Below the pieces are notes generated by a model that did not search any database, had not been told where the DNA came from, and was given only the letters and a program-made list of their open reading frames with translations. DNA of 44,236 bases, taken from positions 1 through 44,236 of the forward strand of contig JAFABO010000131.1 in the NCBI GenBank assembly GCA_023426005.1. The letters are read 5' to 3'. The position numbers were made by a program, and so were the translations under genes. Positions 8,635 through 18,207 of this stretch are shown piece by piece (positions within the stretch are counted from its first letter, which is position 1; each line of letters starts with the position of its first letter). This stretch comes from Bacillota bacterium. GTDB taxonomy: Bacteria; Bacillota; Clostridia; Acetivibrionales; DSM-1351.

Positions 8635-10428
8635 TTATTTGGATTCAGCTGCAGAGGCCTCCCTTGCCGTATTCTGATCCTTTGCATTCTTCATGTCCAC
8701 GGCTAATACCTTATCATAGCCAAGACCCTTTACGGTGTCCTGCATTTCTTTCTGTAAGCTTTTGAATTCCGACTCATTTTCTGCAAATACCATTTTCCAG
8801 GAGTTCTCAATAATAATGGCTTTGCACTGTCCCCTCAATGCTGTGATTTCCGAATCTTCGGCTGGAGCTATGTAAGAGCTTCCGGGAGCAACCATTATCT
8901 GATTTTTCTTCTGAAGATATTCAAGTGTGGTGGCGGCTCCCATCTTTGTCTGCCAATCAATGTCCAGAGGTGTTTTATTTTTCTCCAGCACCGAATCCCA
9001 CAATGTATAGTTATACGGATAGTTTGTCAATGGATTTATATCACTTGGCAAAACTGTGTCATAATTCAATGCCGACACTCCGTCCTTCCAGATACCACCG
9101 CCCCATTCTGTGGGAACCGGTGTGTTGCCGCCTTCAAAAAACGCCTTCCAGCCAAACTCCGTAAGGAAAGGTTTGCCGTCGGCCATATCCCAGGTCAATC
9201 CCCTAGGCCCGCTCGACTTGGAAGTTTGTGCAGCCGACATCTGAACTCCTTCTGGAGAATACAGCCAGTCGATAAAGTCTGCCAATCTTTCAGGATCTTC
9301 TGCTTTACTTCCGACAGCTATAAATGTTTTACTTCCCACCGGGTTACAGCCGTAGGAGAAGACCTTCATATCGTCAATGGGTGCAATCATAAAGCCTATA
9401 CCGGCAGCCTTGTTGTCAGGTGTATTAAAGGCAGATTGACCCAGCCAAGGCCACGGTGCATATAATATCTGTCCCTCCTGATACTTGGTGTACATGGTAT
9501 CGTAATTTTGTGTGGTTGATTCGGGATCAACAAGTCCTGCCTGATTTGCATCGAAATAGAATTTTAAAACCCTGTTGTACATGGAGTCCTGATCAATAAT
9601 GCTCTGATAATCCGACCCATCGGCTTTGGCCAATACGAAGCCCAGTTCATCATATCCATAAAAACATGTGGGCTGTTTTGCCATACACATCATGTTGCCG
9701 TCCCAATCCTTGAATAGCGAGACGGCATATGTCTTTTTCCCGTTTTTGCTTGCAGGCACCGCCTTCTGCATAGCCTTGAAAACCGGGATCAAATCCTCCA
9801 AAGTCTTGATTTGCGGATATCCAATGGATTTGTATGCATCCCAGCGGAGGTACGGGCCAAATGTCAGATCAAGTCCCTCAGACGGGTTGGTAGCCGGCTG
9901 TTCCGAAACTAATGATGGAATACCGTAAATTGCATCACCCTCCACCATTTTGTTTAATGAATCTATAGCCGCTTGATATTTGGTAATATTTTTTCTCTCT
10001 GCAAATAATTTTGTAACATCATACAGCAGCCCGGCAGTAACAACATCCTGCATTCTGCCGTTCTCTGCTCCTATAATTATCAAATCTCCCAATTCTCCGG
10101 CAGCCGAACGGGTCTGGAACAGGGTATCCCCTCCGCCGGCTACATTCGGCGCAATTATATTAAGTTCCATGTTAAAGTTTTCTTTTACTATTTTTGCAAA
10201 CCAGCCTGACATAATTCCCTGATAATTAGCCAGATTGTCAAATACATCAACGGTGATAAATTCGGGATATTTAGCTGCCCCTGCTGCTGAACCGGCTGTT
10301 GCTGTCTTGGCTGCGCTGCCTGCCGCCGTGCCGTCTTTTGCGGCATTATCCGCCTTATCTCCGCAGCCGTAAAGCATGGAGGTTACTAATATTACAGATA
10401 GTAACACACTTACCAGCTTCTTTTTCAT
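8635..10428 (-). CDS. Oligosaccharide ABC transporter binding lipoprotein (LplA/YtcQ type)
   Basis: This 597-residue extracellular solute-binding protein has a lipoprotein signal (lipobox MLYGC, Cys22). It belongs to the large carbohydrate-binding group associated with LplB/LplC permeases. A low-complexity Ala/Gly/Lys linker follows the cysteine. The mature protein holds the long aromatic-rich fold of this family, including WDAYKSIGYP and FIDWLYSPEGVQMS. It is the third gene of the permease-permease-binding-protein operon and has GGAGG before its ATG. The 74-bp gap before it is AT-rich with an imperfect hairpin, a common feature where the binding protein is expressed at higher levels. No ATPase gene is present, as is usual for systems that share an MsmX-type ATPase. 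The substrate is unknown. Confidence 0.9.
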   Translation of the reverse strand: MKKKLVSVLLSVILVTSMLYGCGDKADNAAKDGTAAGSAAKTATAGSAAGAAKYPEFITVDVFDNLANYQGIMSGWFAKIVKENFNMELNIIAPNVAGGGDTLFQTRSAAGELGDLIIIGAENGRMQDVVTAGLLYDVTKLFAERKNITKYQAAIDSLNKMVEGDAIYGIPSLVSEQPATNPSEGLDLTFGPYLRWDAYKSIGYPQIKTLEDLIPVFKAMQKAVPASKNGKKTYAVSLFKDWDGNMMCMAKQPTCFYGYDELGFVLAKADGSDYQSIIDQDSMYNRVLKFYFDANQAGLVDPESTTQNYDTMYTKYQEGQILYAPWPWLGQSAFNTPDNKAAGIGFMIAPIDDMKVFSYGCNPVGSKTFIAVGSKAEDPERLADFIDWLYSPEGVQMSAAQTSKSSGPRGLTWDMADGKPFLTEFGWKAFFEGGNTPVPTEWGGGIWKDGVSALNYDTVLPSDINPLTNYPYNYTLWDSVLEKNKTPLDIDWQTKMGAATTLEYLQKKNQIMVAPGSSYIAPAEDSEITALRGQCKAIIIENSWKMVFAENESEFKSLQKEMQDTVKGLGYDKVLAVDMKNAKDQNTAREASAAESK

Positions 10429-10502
10429 TTCATAGCCTCCTTAAAATACATATAATTGGCAAAATAAATAAAATATAATTCATTCATTTTGTTCCGCCCA
10501 TG

Positions 10503-11423
10503 TCAGCCCTTAACCGATCCAATCATAATTCCTTTGATAAAGTATCTCTGGAAGATGGGATAAACAAACAGGATGGGCAGCGCTACAATAACAGTAACTG
10601 TCATCCGTACTGAAGTAGGAGTCTGCTGCGTGGCCAGGGTCATCACATTACTGTAAGTCCCCACACTGTTCATTATCAAGGCCTTTAAAGAGTTTGCCTG
10701 ATTGATATAGCAGTACAATAAGTATTGCAGAGAATATAATTTTTGATCTGTCACATAAATTAAAGTGTCCTGGAAGGAGTTCCACTGTGCAACCGCTGAA
10801 AAGATTGCGATAGTTGCCAAAATCGGTTTGCAGGTGGGCAGAATGATCCGGACAAAAATTGTAATAATTCCGGCGCCGTCGATTTCCGCTGCCTCCTGAA
10901 GGGATGTTGGTATGGATTCTACGTAGGTTTTGGACAGTATGATATTAAATGGCTGCACAATAGCCGGAATGACATAAACTAAAAAGTTGTTGGTTAGCTG
11001 TAAATTTTTCATGGTAATAAACATTGGAATCAACCCGGCATTAAAGTACATTGTTATAACGATAAAACGGTACCAGAACTTTCTTCCCCACAGCTTCTGC
11101 TGGGTAAACATAAACCCCAGAAATGCCGACGCCAATACGGTAAAAACCGTCCCTGCCACCGTCCTTGCAAGGGAAACACCCGCTGCGGTCATCAACCCTT
11201 TTATTTTAAATACCTCTATGTAGTTTCTAAGATGTATCTGCCTTGGCAGAAAATTTATTGTTCCATTGGCACTCAGGTCATTTGCACTGATTGAGTTGAT
11301 CACCAAATAATAAAACGGATAAAGGCAAATCAGTGTATATACTGCGAATAATGCGTAATTTTCAATGTTAAACACAATACCCGGTTTTGGTATTTTCCCC
11401 GTTTTATCAGCTATATCTTTCAT
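10503..11423 (-). CDS. Carbohydrate ABC permease (LplC/YtcP type)
   Basis: This 306-residue inner-membrane permease has about six transmembrane helices and the EAA motif used to dock the ATPase (EAAEIDGAGIITIFVRIILP). It ends in the IKGIMIGSVKG tail typical of the LplC/YtcP group. It should pair with the LplB-like permease encoded 124 bp upstream to form the channel. The ATG at 11423 was chosen over an upstream TTG because it lies 6 bases from AAGGA; the TTG would overlap that site. Confidence 0.93.
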   Translation of the reverse strand: MKDIADKTGKIPKPGIVFNIENYALFAVYTLICLYPFYYLVINSISANDLSANGTINFLPRQIHLRNYIEVFKIKGLMTAAGVSLARTVAGTVFTVLASAFLGFMFTQQKLWGRKFWYRFIVITMYFNAGLIPMFITMKNLQLTNNFLVYVIPAIVQPFNIILSKTYVESIPTSLQEAAEIDGAGIITIFVRIILPTCKPILATIAIFSAVAQWNSFQDTLIYVTDQKLYSLQYLLYCYINQANSLKALIMNSVGTYSNVMTLATQQTPTSVRMTVTVIVALPILFVYPIFQRYFIKGIMIGSVKG

Positions 11424-11547
11424 CACATATCCTTTCAACCGTAATTGGCTTTATTCCGACGAAGTACTGGGAAGCAGTGCTTTTCGGCAACGCAGTTCCG
11501 GGGAAATTTAACCGTCGGCAATGTATGAGTTTAGATGTTACAGACTA

Positions 11548-12501
11548 CTAGATAATAGATTCACCGCGTACCTTTTTGGATACTATATTGCAGACTGCCA
11601 GCAGAGTAATGCTGACCAGACTTTTTAACATGCCTATTGCCGTTGCCATTGACGGGCTCCTGCCCGTCATGCCGATATTGTAGACATATAGGTCAAGAAC
11701 CTGGATGTGCTCCTTATTAAAGGAATTCTGGAATACATAGTATTGATCCAGCCCGTTGTTAAGGAAATTGGCCAGCGAGAGCAGTATCAATACAAAGAAG
11801 GTAGGCAGCAGCGCCGGCAATGTAACATGCAGCATCAATCTAAACCGGCCCGCACCGTCAACCCTCGCCGCCTCATATAAATCCTGGTCAATACCGGCAA
11901 TTGCCGCAAGATACATAATGGCTCCCCAGCCCAGGCCTTTCCAGGTATACCAGAGCAGCATGGCAAGCCATGTATGGGAATCTCCGTCTAAAAATTTAAC
12001 CGGCCTGGTCAGCAAGCCCGTGTCTATTAAAAAGGTATTGACCATCCCTGTGGCGGAAAACAGGCTGAAGGCCACAGAGTATACCATTACCCAGCTGATA
12101 AAGTTTGGAAGTGTGGTTAATGTCTGAACTACGTTTTTAAACCATTTACTTTTGATCTCATTCAAGAAAACAGCAAACAATACTGGGAAGAAGGAAGTGG
12201 CCAAAGTCAGGCCACTTATGGCAAAGGTATTTGACATGACCTTTAAAAGCTGTTTTATCTGTGTTGGATTGGTAAACAGTAATTTAAACCAATCAAGCCC
12301 CACAAATTTGCATTGTGATAATTTCAGAGGAGGCTTGTAGTCGAAAAATGCATAGACCCAACCGTGCAAAGGAAAGTAAGAAAATGCAAAGGACAAAAAC
12401 AAAAATGGCAATATGTAAAGAAACATTTTTTTTCCCTGTGCATTTTTCACCCTCTTTGCTTTCTGAACACGCCTTGTGTTTAATGCTGCCGATTGCTGCA
12501 T
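11548..12501 (-). CDS. Carbohydrate ABC permease (LplB/YteP type)
   Basis: This 317-residue permease starts with a basic N-terminus, then has about six membrane helices. Its EAA loop reads YEAARVDGAGRFRLMLHVTLP. It is the first gene of the importer operon, and GGAGG lies 5 bases before the ATG. Its sequence fits the B-type partner of LplC. A terminator lies upstream at the end of the isomerase gene, so the operon probably has its own promoter in 12502-12635, where AT-rich -10-like boxes exist but none is decisive. Confidence 0.93.
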   Translation of the reverse strand: MQQSAALNTRRVQKAKRVKNAQGKKMFLYILPFLFLSFAFSYFPLHGWVYAFFDYKPPLKLSQCKFVGLDWFKLLFTNPTQIKQLLKVMSNTFAISGLTLATSFFPVLFAVFLNEIKSKWFKNVVQTLTTLPNFISWVMVYSVAFSLFSATGMVNTFLIDTGLLTRPVKFLDGDSHTWLAMLLWYTWKGLGWGAIMYLAAIAGIDQDLYEAARVDGAGRFRLMLHVTLPALLPTFFVLILLSLANFLNNGLDQYYVFQNSFNKEHIQVLDLYVYNIGMTGRSPSMATAIGMLKSLVSITLLAVCNIVSKKVRGESII

Positions 12502-12635
12502 TTTTACCTCCGCTATCAGTCATGCCATTGTTTGCGTGTATTGACCACTGAGTGAATGTTACCATTTTTTCAATAGTATTTATACAATAAATATTCCATA
12601 TATTTTATAGTACAAATTGCATTTTAACCAGCCTT

Positions 12636-12672
12636 AAAACAAAAACACCACCCATTCAAGGGCAGTGTTTTG
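12636..12672 (-). terminator. Rho-independent terminator of the isomerase gene
   Basis: Read on the minus strand, AAAA then CACTGCCC, a 6-nt loop and GGGTGGTG run into a TTTTTGTTTT tract. The 8-bp stem contains two G-U pairs. It begins just after the stop codon of the TIM-barrel gene and separates it from the permease operon. Confidence 0.85.
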
Positions 12673-12687
12673 CTTTACCTTACCGTT

Positions 12688-13530
12688 TTAATCCAGAATT
12701 TTTCTCAAGGCCTCATAAGCAATTGTAAACGCCAATTCCCCATCGGTCATTTCACGTTTCCCGGCGTTTTTCTCCAGGCTTTTAAGTGCTGCAAACTCTG
12801 CCAGATGTGGTTCCAGGCTCAAAAAACCCGAATATCCTTTTTGATCCAGCATCGCAAGGATTTCTTTGACCTTGCCGTCGCCTTCACCTGCCGGAGTGAC
12901 CTCTCCCGTTTCAAAGGCGGCATCCTTTATATGAACATATTCGACATAAGGCTCTAACATTTCATAGGCCTTAATAGTATCCTGCCGGCATTGTACAAAA
13001 TTTGCAAAATCGAAGGTACATTTAAAATGGTCGCCGTAGAACTTTTCAAACAGCTGGAGGCAGCGCAATGCATTATCTCCGTAAATATCCTTTTCATTTT
13101 CATGGAGCAGTACCACACCCTGCTCTCCGGCATAAGCAATAAGGCGCTGCAATCTTGCGAAAACCTCTCCCTGGCATGTTCCGGGTTCTTCACTATCCGG
13201 CATGAAAAAACTAAACATTCTGATATAGGGTGTCTCCATTATCTTTGCAATTTCCACAACTCTCTGATAAATTTTAAAATGGGGTTCGAAATCATCGGTG
13301 ATTTGAATCTTTCCAACCGGAGAGCCTATGGCCGAAACCCGGATTTGATTAGCTGAAAAATAATTTTTCAATTCCCTTGCTTCCTCCAGGGTAAAATCAG
13401 AAATATTTTTCCCATTGGCACTGCGCAGCTCTATATGGGAAATTCCCAACTTCTTTAAGAGCTTTACCTGCACTGCTATATCTTCATTAATTTCATCAGC
13501 AAAACCGCTGATTTTTGAATTTTTTAACAT
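12688..13530 (-). CDS. Sugar phosphate isomerase/epimerase (AP-endonuclease-2-like TIM barrel)
   Basis: This 280-residue soluble protein has the fold signature of the xylose-isomerase-like TIM-barrel family. It shows an acidic metal-binding layout with LLHENEKDIYGD, CTFDFANFVQC, YVHIKDA and a late SLEPHL motif, giving Glu, Asp, His and Glu ligands for a divalent metal. Such proteins isomerise or epimerise sugars or act on inositol-type polyols. The exact substrate cannot be read from sequence. Its place between the importer operon and a divergent AraC regulator suggests it processes the imported sugar. GGAGG precedes the ATG. Confidence 0.85.
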   Translation of the reverse strand: MLKNSKISGFADEINEDIAVQVKLLKKLGISHIELRSANGKNISDFTLEEARELKNYFSANQIRVSAIGSPVGKIQITDDFEPHFKIYQRVVEIAKIMETPYIRMFSFFMPDSEEPGTCQGEVFARLQRLIAYAGEQGVVLLHENEKDIYGDNALRCLQLFEKFYGDHFKCTFDFANFVQCRQDTIKAYEMLEPYVEYVHIKDAAFETGEVTPAGEGDGKVKEILAMLDQKGYSGFLSLEPHLAEFAALKSLEKNAGKREMTDGELAFTIAYEALRKILD

Positions 13531-13754
13531 GATTTATCCTCCGCTTTAATATCCTGTATGGCATTTTGCCATTACCGTTAAAGGCATCCCGCATATCCAC
13601 TCCCCCGAATTATAGTACGCCTGCGTACGGTAGCAATCGGTTATTATCCAGTTTACACGCTTAATTGCTCCTTTGTAAATATATTTACCCCGTTTTCTTA
13701 CCTCATTATAGGAATTAATACCTGTAAATGCCATTGCAAATCCATATATTTATA

Positions 13755-13783
13755 TTGCAAATATAGCGATCCTGTTCTATACT
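13755..13783 (+). promoter_or_regulatory. Sigma-A promoter of the AraC gene
   Basis: TTGCAA (13755-13760), a 17-bp spacer and TATACT (13778-13783) lie 32 bp before the AraC start codon, in the divergent region shared with the isomerase gene. Confidence 0.7.
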
Positions 13784-13815
13784 GAATCAAATCACTTTTC
13801 ACAAAGGAGCCTTTG

Positions 13816-14664
13816 ATGAAAATTCTTGCAGAGATTCAAAATGATAAAATTTCATTCAGATATTCGGTCAGTATGGATGCCAGCAAGGAATACTTTCTGC
13901 ACTGCCATAATTCGTATGAAATATATTATTTTCTGGAAGGTGAAGCCGATTACGTGGTTGAGGACAGGGGATACCATCTTACTCCCAACAGTATGCTGCT
14001 TCTATCTCCCAATGTTTTTCACGGACTGAAGGTAAACAGTACAAAGCCCTATAGGAGATGTGTGCTGGAATTTTATCCTGAAATCCTATCAGTGGAAAGA
14101 AGACATCTTCTGCTCTCCGCATTCCCATCCATGGGCAAATACTCCGGAAATGAAATTTTTTATCAAAACTGTGAAAACTACCGCATTTTTTCCTTTTTTC
14201 AATCTTTGGTTGAGTGCTCTCTCCTGGAAGCAGAATTGCAGCAAAAGCTGCTCCCCCCGCATATTGAGGCCCTGCTTTCCCAGACTATGCTGATGAGCTT
14301 TTCCAAACCGGCTGCCGCTGCCGATTATAGCAGTTCCAAAATTGTCAGCGATATTATCGCTTATCTAAATGAGCACCTGACGGAACCTTTCAGTCTGGAT
14401 AAAATCTCGGAACAATTTTTTATCAGCAAGCATCACCTGAATAAAGTTTTCCGAAAGGCCACAGGAACCACGGTCTATGATTATCTGCTGTATAAAAGGA
14501 TTATTTATGCCCGTCATTTGCTTCTCAATGGGCACAATGCAAGCGAGGCGGCCTCCAGCGCCGGATTTCATGACTATTCCTCATTTTACCGTTTATATAC
14601 GAAAATTTTAGGGCATTCCCCTGTTAAAGGCCGCGGTGAACAATTTATATCAACACCTGACTGA
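13816..14664 (+). CDS. AraC-family transcriptional regulator with cupin domain
   Basis: This 282-residue regulator has an N-terminal cupin-type sensing domain (HCHNSYEIYYFLEGEADYVV, about residues 25-60). Its C-terminal double helix-turn-helix covers about 185-275 (ISEQFFISKHHLNKVFRKAT, then SSAGFHDYSSFYRLY). It probably binds a sugar and controls the divergent isomerase gene, the importer operon, or both. The start was placed on the ATG 6 bases after AGGAG; a TTG immediately upstream is in frame but worse placed. Confidence 0.92.
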   Translation: MKILAEIQNDKISFRYSVSMDASKEYFLHCHNSYEIYYFLEGEADYVVEDRGYHLTPNSMLLLSPNVFHGLKVNSTKPYRRCVLEFYPEILSVERRHLLLSAFPSMGKYSGNEIFYQNCENYRIFSFFQSLVECSLLEAELQQKLLPPHIEALLSQTMLMSFSKPAAAADYSSSKIVSDIIAYLNEHLTEPFSLDKISEQFFISKHHLNKVFRKATGTTVYDYLLYKRIIYARHLLLNGHNASEAASSAGFHDYSSFYRLYTKILGHSPVKGRGEQFISTPD

Positions 14665-14684
14665 AGGAAAGCGGAATAGGTAAA

Positions 14685-14714
14685 GGCTATGCTATTATTT
14701 TGAAAAGCATAGCC
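14685..14714. terminator. Bidirectional hairpin between convergent genes
   Basis: GGCTATGCT and AGCATAGCC form a perfect 9-bp stem around a 12-nt loop. It lies 20 bp after the AraC stop codon and 63 bp before the end of the convergent S-layer pseudogene. The U-run is weak, but the position fits termination from either side. Confidence 0.6.
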
Positions 14715-14777
14715 CTCACTTTCAGCTGTATAACTTGTATTTCGGCAAGCCTTTACATTCTGTCTGCATCTTTGTAT

Positions 14778-16105
14778 TTATTTTACACGTTCAAGTGTTT
14801 TTACAATTACAGTTACCGCCTCTGCCCCAGCTGCGCTGTCTGAAGGTCTGAAGCTGTTGTCGGGATACCCTCCTATGATTTCATTCTTTTTAGCTGTATT
14901 TATTGCAGCGGACGCCCACGGCGATATGTCCGAGATATCGGTAAATACCGCTTCAGCATTTTCCTGTGTGAATTTTGCTGCTTTTACCACCATAACCAGC
15001 ATCAGCTCCCGGGTTATGCTGTCATTGGGCCGGAAGGTACCATCGTCATAGCCTGCAGTTATTTCATAAGCACTTGCTGTGGATATGTAATCCTTTGCCC
15101 AGTGTTCTGAAGTGTCTGCAAAGGATTTTCCTGCCTTTGCGGAAAGTTTTAATGCATTAACGAGGATTGTAATAAATTCCGCTCTTGTAATTTTTTTATC
15201 AGGCTTGAAGCTTCCGTCAGGATAACCCTTTACGGCTCCCAGCGCAACCAGTTTGTTTATATCGGCTTCGGCCCAGTGTCCCCTGGTATCCGTCAGGTTG
15301 ACTGCCGTTTCAGGTGCAGGTGTCGTATCCAGTGTACCCGGTGTTTCAGGCGTCTTTGGTATCTCTGGCGTCTTTGGTGTCTCAGTTCCGCTGCTTCCGC
15401 CACTGTTTCCCCTGCCTCCGCCATTATCTCCTCCCGAAGGTACATCCGCCGGTAATACAGTAACAGTACATTGTCCGAAGATATTACTATCCGATACGCT
15501 TGTTGCTCTTATTGTGGTTGTACCCGGCGCAAATGCTGGTGACAGAGTACCCTGGCTGATTACCAGACCGCTTAATGCGGCATTGCTTGCCGAAGCCGGC
15601 TCGGTTTCAATGTCCACATATGTATTTCCGGTGTTCTCGTCTGCCGCATGGAATTCTATTTTGCTTATGTCATCAACGGCATTTCTAAGTGCAGCCTGAG
15701 TGATTTTCTGCCCCTCATTTACATACAGATCAAATTTATCGGTATCGGTATTTATCACCAATTTGAGAGTATACCATGTACCTCCACAAATTCCTGTGCG
15801 GATTGCCATTCCCCATCCCTGTATGCCTTGATATAGCCATTGTCAAATATGAAAGCTGCAGCCAGGGTTCCGTCACTGCTGCAGATGTCAGGCAAACTCC
15901 ACAGATCTGCGGTACTCTCTCTTCTGACCCTTGCATCTATTGTCACTGTACCGCTTAGGGGGTTTTTCTCAAATCTGGCCATATCTTTCATGGTATCAAC
16001 AGCATCAGCTATTGTATGGTCTCTTGAGTTTGAACCATATTCTCCAATTTGCACCTTCGGATAGGAAGGGTTGCAGTTGTAGCTGTTCAGAAAATCCTCC
16101 CACAG
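14778..16105 (-). pseudogene. Remnant of an S-layer-anchored extracellular protein, truncated and frameshifted
   Basis: Two overlapping reading frames are pieces of one former gene. The upstream piece starts without any start codon directly after a TGA (16106-16108) and reads WEDFLNSYNC, then VQIGEYGSNSRDHTIADA and later AYRDGEWQSAQEFVEV. The downstream piece continues in the -1 frame with WYTLKLVINTDTDKFDLYV, an Ig-like segment, a Pro/Thr linker and three S-layer-homology domains (about 60 residues each) that end at 14778. A 1-base loss near 15775 breaks the frame. The N-terminal part and signal peptide are gone. The first section resembles non-catalytic parts of secreted polysaccharide-degrading enzymes, possibly a pectate-lyase-like protein, but this is uncertain. 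The SLH domains would have tied it to the cell wall. Confidence 0.75.
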
Positions 16106-16567
16106 TCAGCGAAACGTAATATACGTATTAACAATATGTGTTATCCCAAATACCGCCGCAGCCGCGGCAGCAGGGATGTTGTTCAGCCACAGTGCGGCTG
16201 CGATAAAGTATAGTACCGGAAAGACCGCCATGGGCTCAGGAATAAATAATAACTTTTCATTTAACAGTGAGTAGTTCCTTCCTCCGGTAAAATAACGGCA
16301 CCAGAGCCAGTAGTATAATAGCAGCAAAACCAGCATACAAGCCGTATAGGGACTTATATACTTCACTTTCTGCCCATTAACCATGAAAATCAATAGTATC
16401 ATAAAAATTATCCGGCTTGTATTTTCAACAATATTTATAATATGCCCGCGGTCCTGGGGCATATCCGGAATATTGGCCGGAGGAAACCTAAAATAAAAAA
16501 TATTGGGCAGCATTACAAGCATGACTGCAATAAATCCCATCCAGGAGAATCCCAACGCATATTTCAT
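16106..16567 (-). CDS. Small multi-pass membrane protein of unknown function
   Basis: This 153-residue hydrophobic protein has about five predicted membrane helices: residues 5-25, 45-65, 70-90, 110-130 and 132-150. AGGAGG lies 7 bases before its ATG. No family is recognised. Its stop codon directly abuts, and is in frame with, the headless S-layer pseudogene. The deletion that removed the start of that pseudogene may therefore have ended at this gene, and the natural C-terminus could have been altered. It lies 70 bp downstream of the chemoreceptor gene on the same strand. Confidence 0.6.
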   Translation of the reverse strand: MKYALGFSWMGFIAVMLVMLPNIFYFRFPPANIPDMPQDRGHIINIVENTSRIIFMILLIFMVNGQKVKYISPYTACMLVLLLLYYWLWCRYFTGGRNYSLLNEKLLFIPEPMAVFPVLYFIAAALWLNNIPAAAAAAVFGITHIVNTYITFR

Positions 16568-16637
16568 TCAGCCGCCTCCTTTTCAAGTTTGCTGAGGTAA
16601 TTGCTGCTCCAGGAACAGTTCAGTTCCTGCTGCCTTT

Positions 16638-18143
16638 TCAGTTATCCGAAGCCATGCTCTGTTCCTTCTTTACAAGCTCCCTCAAGTCACCGCTTAATTT
16701 ATATATTTCCTTTACTACATTGCCGGCCTGTAATATCTCACTGTTTTCATTTTCAACGGTTGCAAGAACTTCTTCGGTTGCAGCCGCATTTTCTTCAGAT
16801 ATGGCGGCAATATTCTCTATCTGCTGCCGGATCTCTGCAAATTTTTCCGATATTGATTGGATTTTTTGAGCTTCAAGCTCAAATTTAATACCCGTATTCT
16901 CAAATACTTCTCTAATTTCACTGAAATACAACGATATGTCTGCAACAAGCTCTTTCCCTTCTTTTGTTGCATTCTCTCCCTGGCTCACCTTTTCATATGC
17001 TTCCTGTGATTTGCCTGAGATTTCTGCGGTGACCTTAGTTATGTCCTTAACAATAAGTGCGCTCTGTTCGGCAAGTTTTCTTACTTCGTCGGCAACAACC
17101 GCAAAGCCTTTTCCCTGTTCTCCTGCACGGGCCGATTCTATTGCCGCATTAAGTGCCAGAAGATTGGTCTGATCGGCTATCTGGGTTATACCTTCAAGGA
17201 GACCGTTCACCTTTTCCATATTGCTCTGAAGTTCCGAAACGGTAACTACCGCCGTACTTATTGCGTTTTCAATTATATTCATCTGGGTATTCACATGCTC
17301 AATTTTACTGTGCCCATCCTCGACCTTATGGCTCATTTGCCGTGAATTTTCGGAAATGCTGGCCGAGACCTCCTGTGTTTCACGTACCACCCCGAGGGAT
17401 TGAGCCATTGTATCGTTAATCCTGTGGGCACTGGAAGCCTCCAGCTGTATGGCGCCGGCCATCTCCTGCATGGATTCCGTTACATTCCGGCTCCCTTCGC
17501 TTATAGTATCTATGTTTGTATTGAAACTTTCGATCTTTTCCTCAAGGACATTCGTACTGTCATCTACCTTTACAAGGGTTACCTTCAGCTTTTCCAGCAG
17601 TTCCTTTGCATGAAGCTCCCTCTGATATGACTCATTTATAAGGTCCCTTCCCCATTTGCTCAGGAAGAACAGCAGCACTACCGTTCCATTGAGCACTACC
17701 AGCGAAGAAACAAACTCCCCTGTTCCGCCTCCCGGCCCCAGCAGGTTTTCAGGCTTGATAAGAAAAACCGCAACCAGCATAATGTCAAGTATTATGCCAT
17801 AGACCATGATGATTTCCTTTTTGAAGTACAATGTAATCATTGCCACTGATGTGATAAGTATATAATGCTTATTCAGTGCATAATTATCAATGCAAAAGAG
17901 CACCGAAATCACTATCCCCGGAATAAGTCCGAAAAGCAGACCTTTTATGTATTTATTTATAGGCAGGAATAAATTCACAACTGCCAGTATTATTACAAGC
18001 GAACCTTCAATCCCAACTTTCATACCATGGTCCAGCCCCTGGGTAACCATGGATTGAACAGTCATCAAAACGACAACCAATACAGTTACCATGACATTAA
18101 CTCTATGAACTCTCTGTGTATTATACGTATCCTGCTGCAGCAT
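16638..18143 (-). CDS. Methyl-accepting chemotaxis protein
   Basis: This 501-residue chemoreceptor has an N-terminal block of about six membrane helices (residues 18-165) in place of the usual two helices around a periplasmic sensor domain. It therefore probably senses within the membrane or via a partner. A coiled-coil signalling domain follows, with the conserved hairpin tip NLLALNAAIESARAGEQG (about 335-355) that binds CheA and CheW. The C-terminus has no obvious CheR-binding pentapeptide. CGGAGGG precedes the ATG. The small membrane protein gene follows on the same strand. Confidence 0.93.
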   Translation of the reverse strand: MLQQDTYNTQRVHRVNVMVTVLVVVLMTVQSMVTQGLDHGMKVGIEGSLVIILAVVNLFLPINKYIKGLLFGLIPGIVISVLFCIDNYALNKHYILITSVAMITLYFKKEIIMVYGIILDIMLVAVFLIKPENLLGPGGGTGEFVSSLVVLNGTVVLLFFLSKWGRDLINESYQRELHAKELLEKLKVTLVKVDDSTNVLEEKIESFNTNIDTISEGSRNVTESMQEMAGAIQLEASSAHRINDTMAQSLGVVRETQEVSASISENSRQMSHKVEDGHSKIEHVNTQMNIIENAISTAVVTVSELQSNMEKVNGLLEGITQIADQTNLLALNAAIESARAGEQGKGFAVVADEVRKLAEQSALIVKDITKVTAEISGKSQEAYEKVSQGENATKEGKELVADISLYFSEIREVFENTGIKFELEAQKIQSISEKFAEIRQQIENIAAISEENAAATEEVLATVENENSEILQAGNVVKEIYKLSGDLRELVKKEQSMASDN

Positions 18144-18198
18144 GTAAACCCTCCGTAATCTAATTCTAATATGGTTAAAAAATTATCAAATATCATTC

Positions 18199-18207
18199 AT
18201 TATATCA
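18199..18207 (-). promoter_or_regulatory. Possible extended -10 promoter of the chemoreceptor gene
   Basis: On the minus strand TGATATAAT is a perfect extended -10 (TGn-TATAAT), 55 bp before the chemoreceptor ATG, without a good -35. No SigD-like box was seen. The rest of 18144-18424 holds nothing I can support. Confidence 0.4.

Noticed and set aside
15765..15790. Programmed -1 frameshifting to join the S-layer protein pieces.
   Set aside because: No slippery heptamer or downstream stem is evident, and the gene also lacks its start, so decay is simpler.
16106..16108. TGA readthrough or selenocysteine linking the membrane protein to the S-layer remnant.
   Set aside because: No SECIS-like hairpin follows, and a small membrane protein in front of a secreted-enzyme fragment makes no functional sense.
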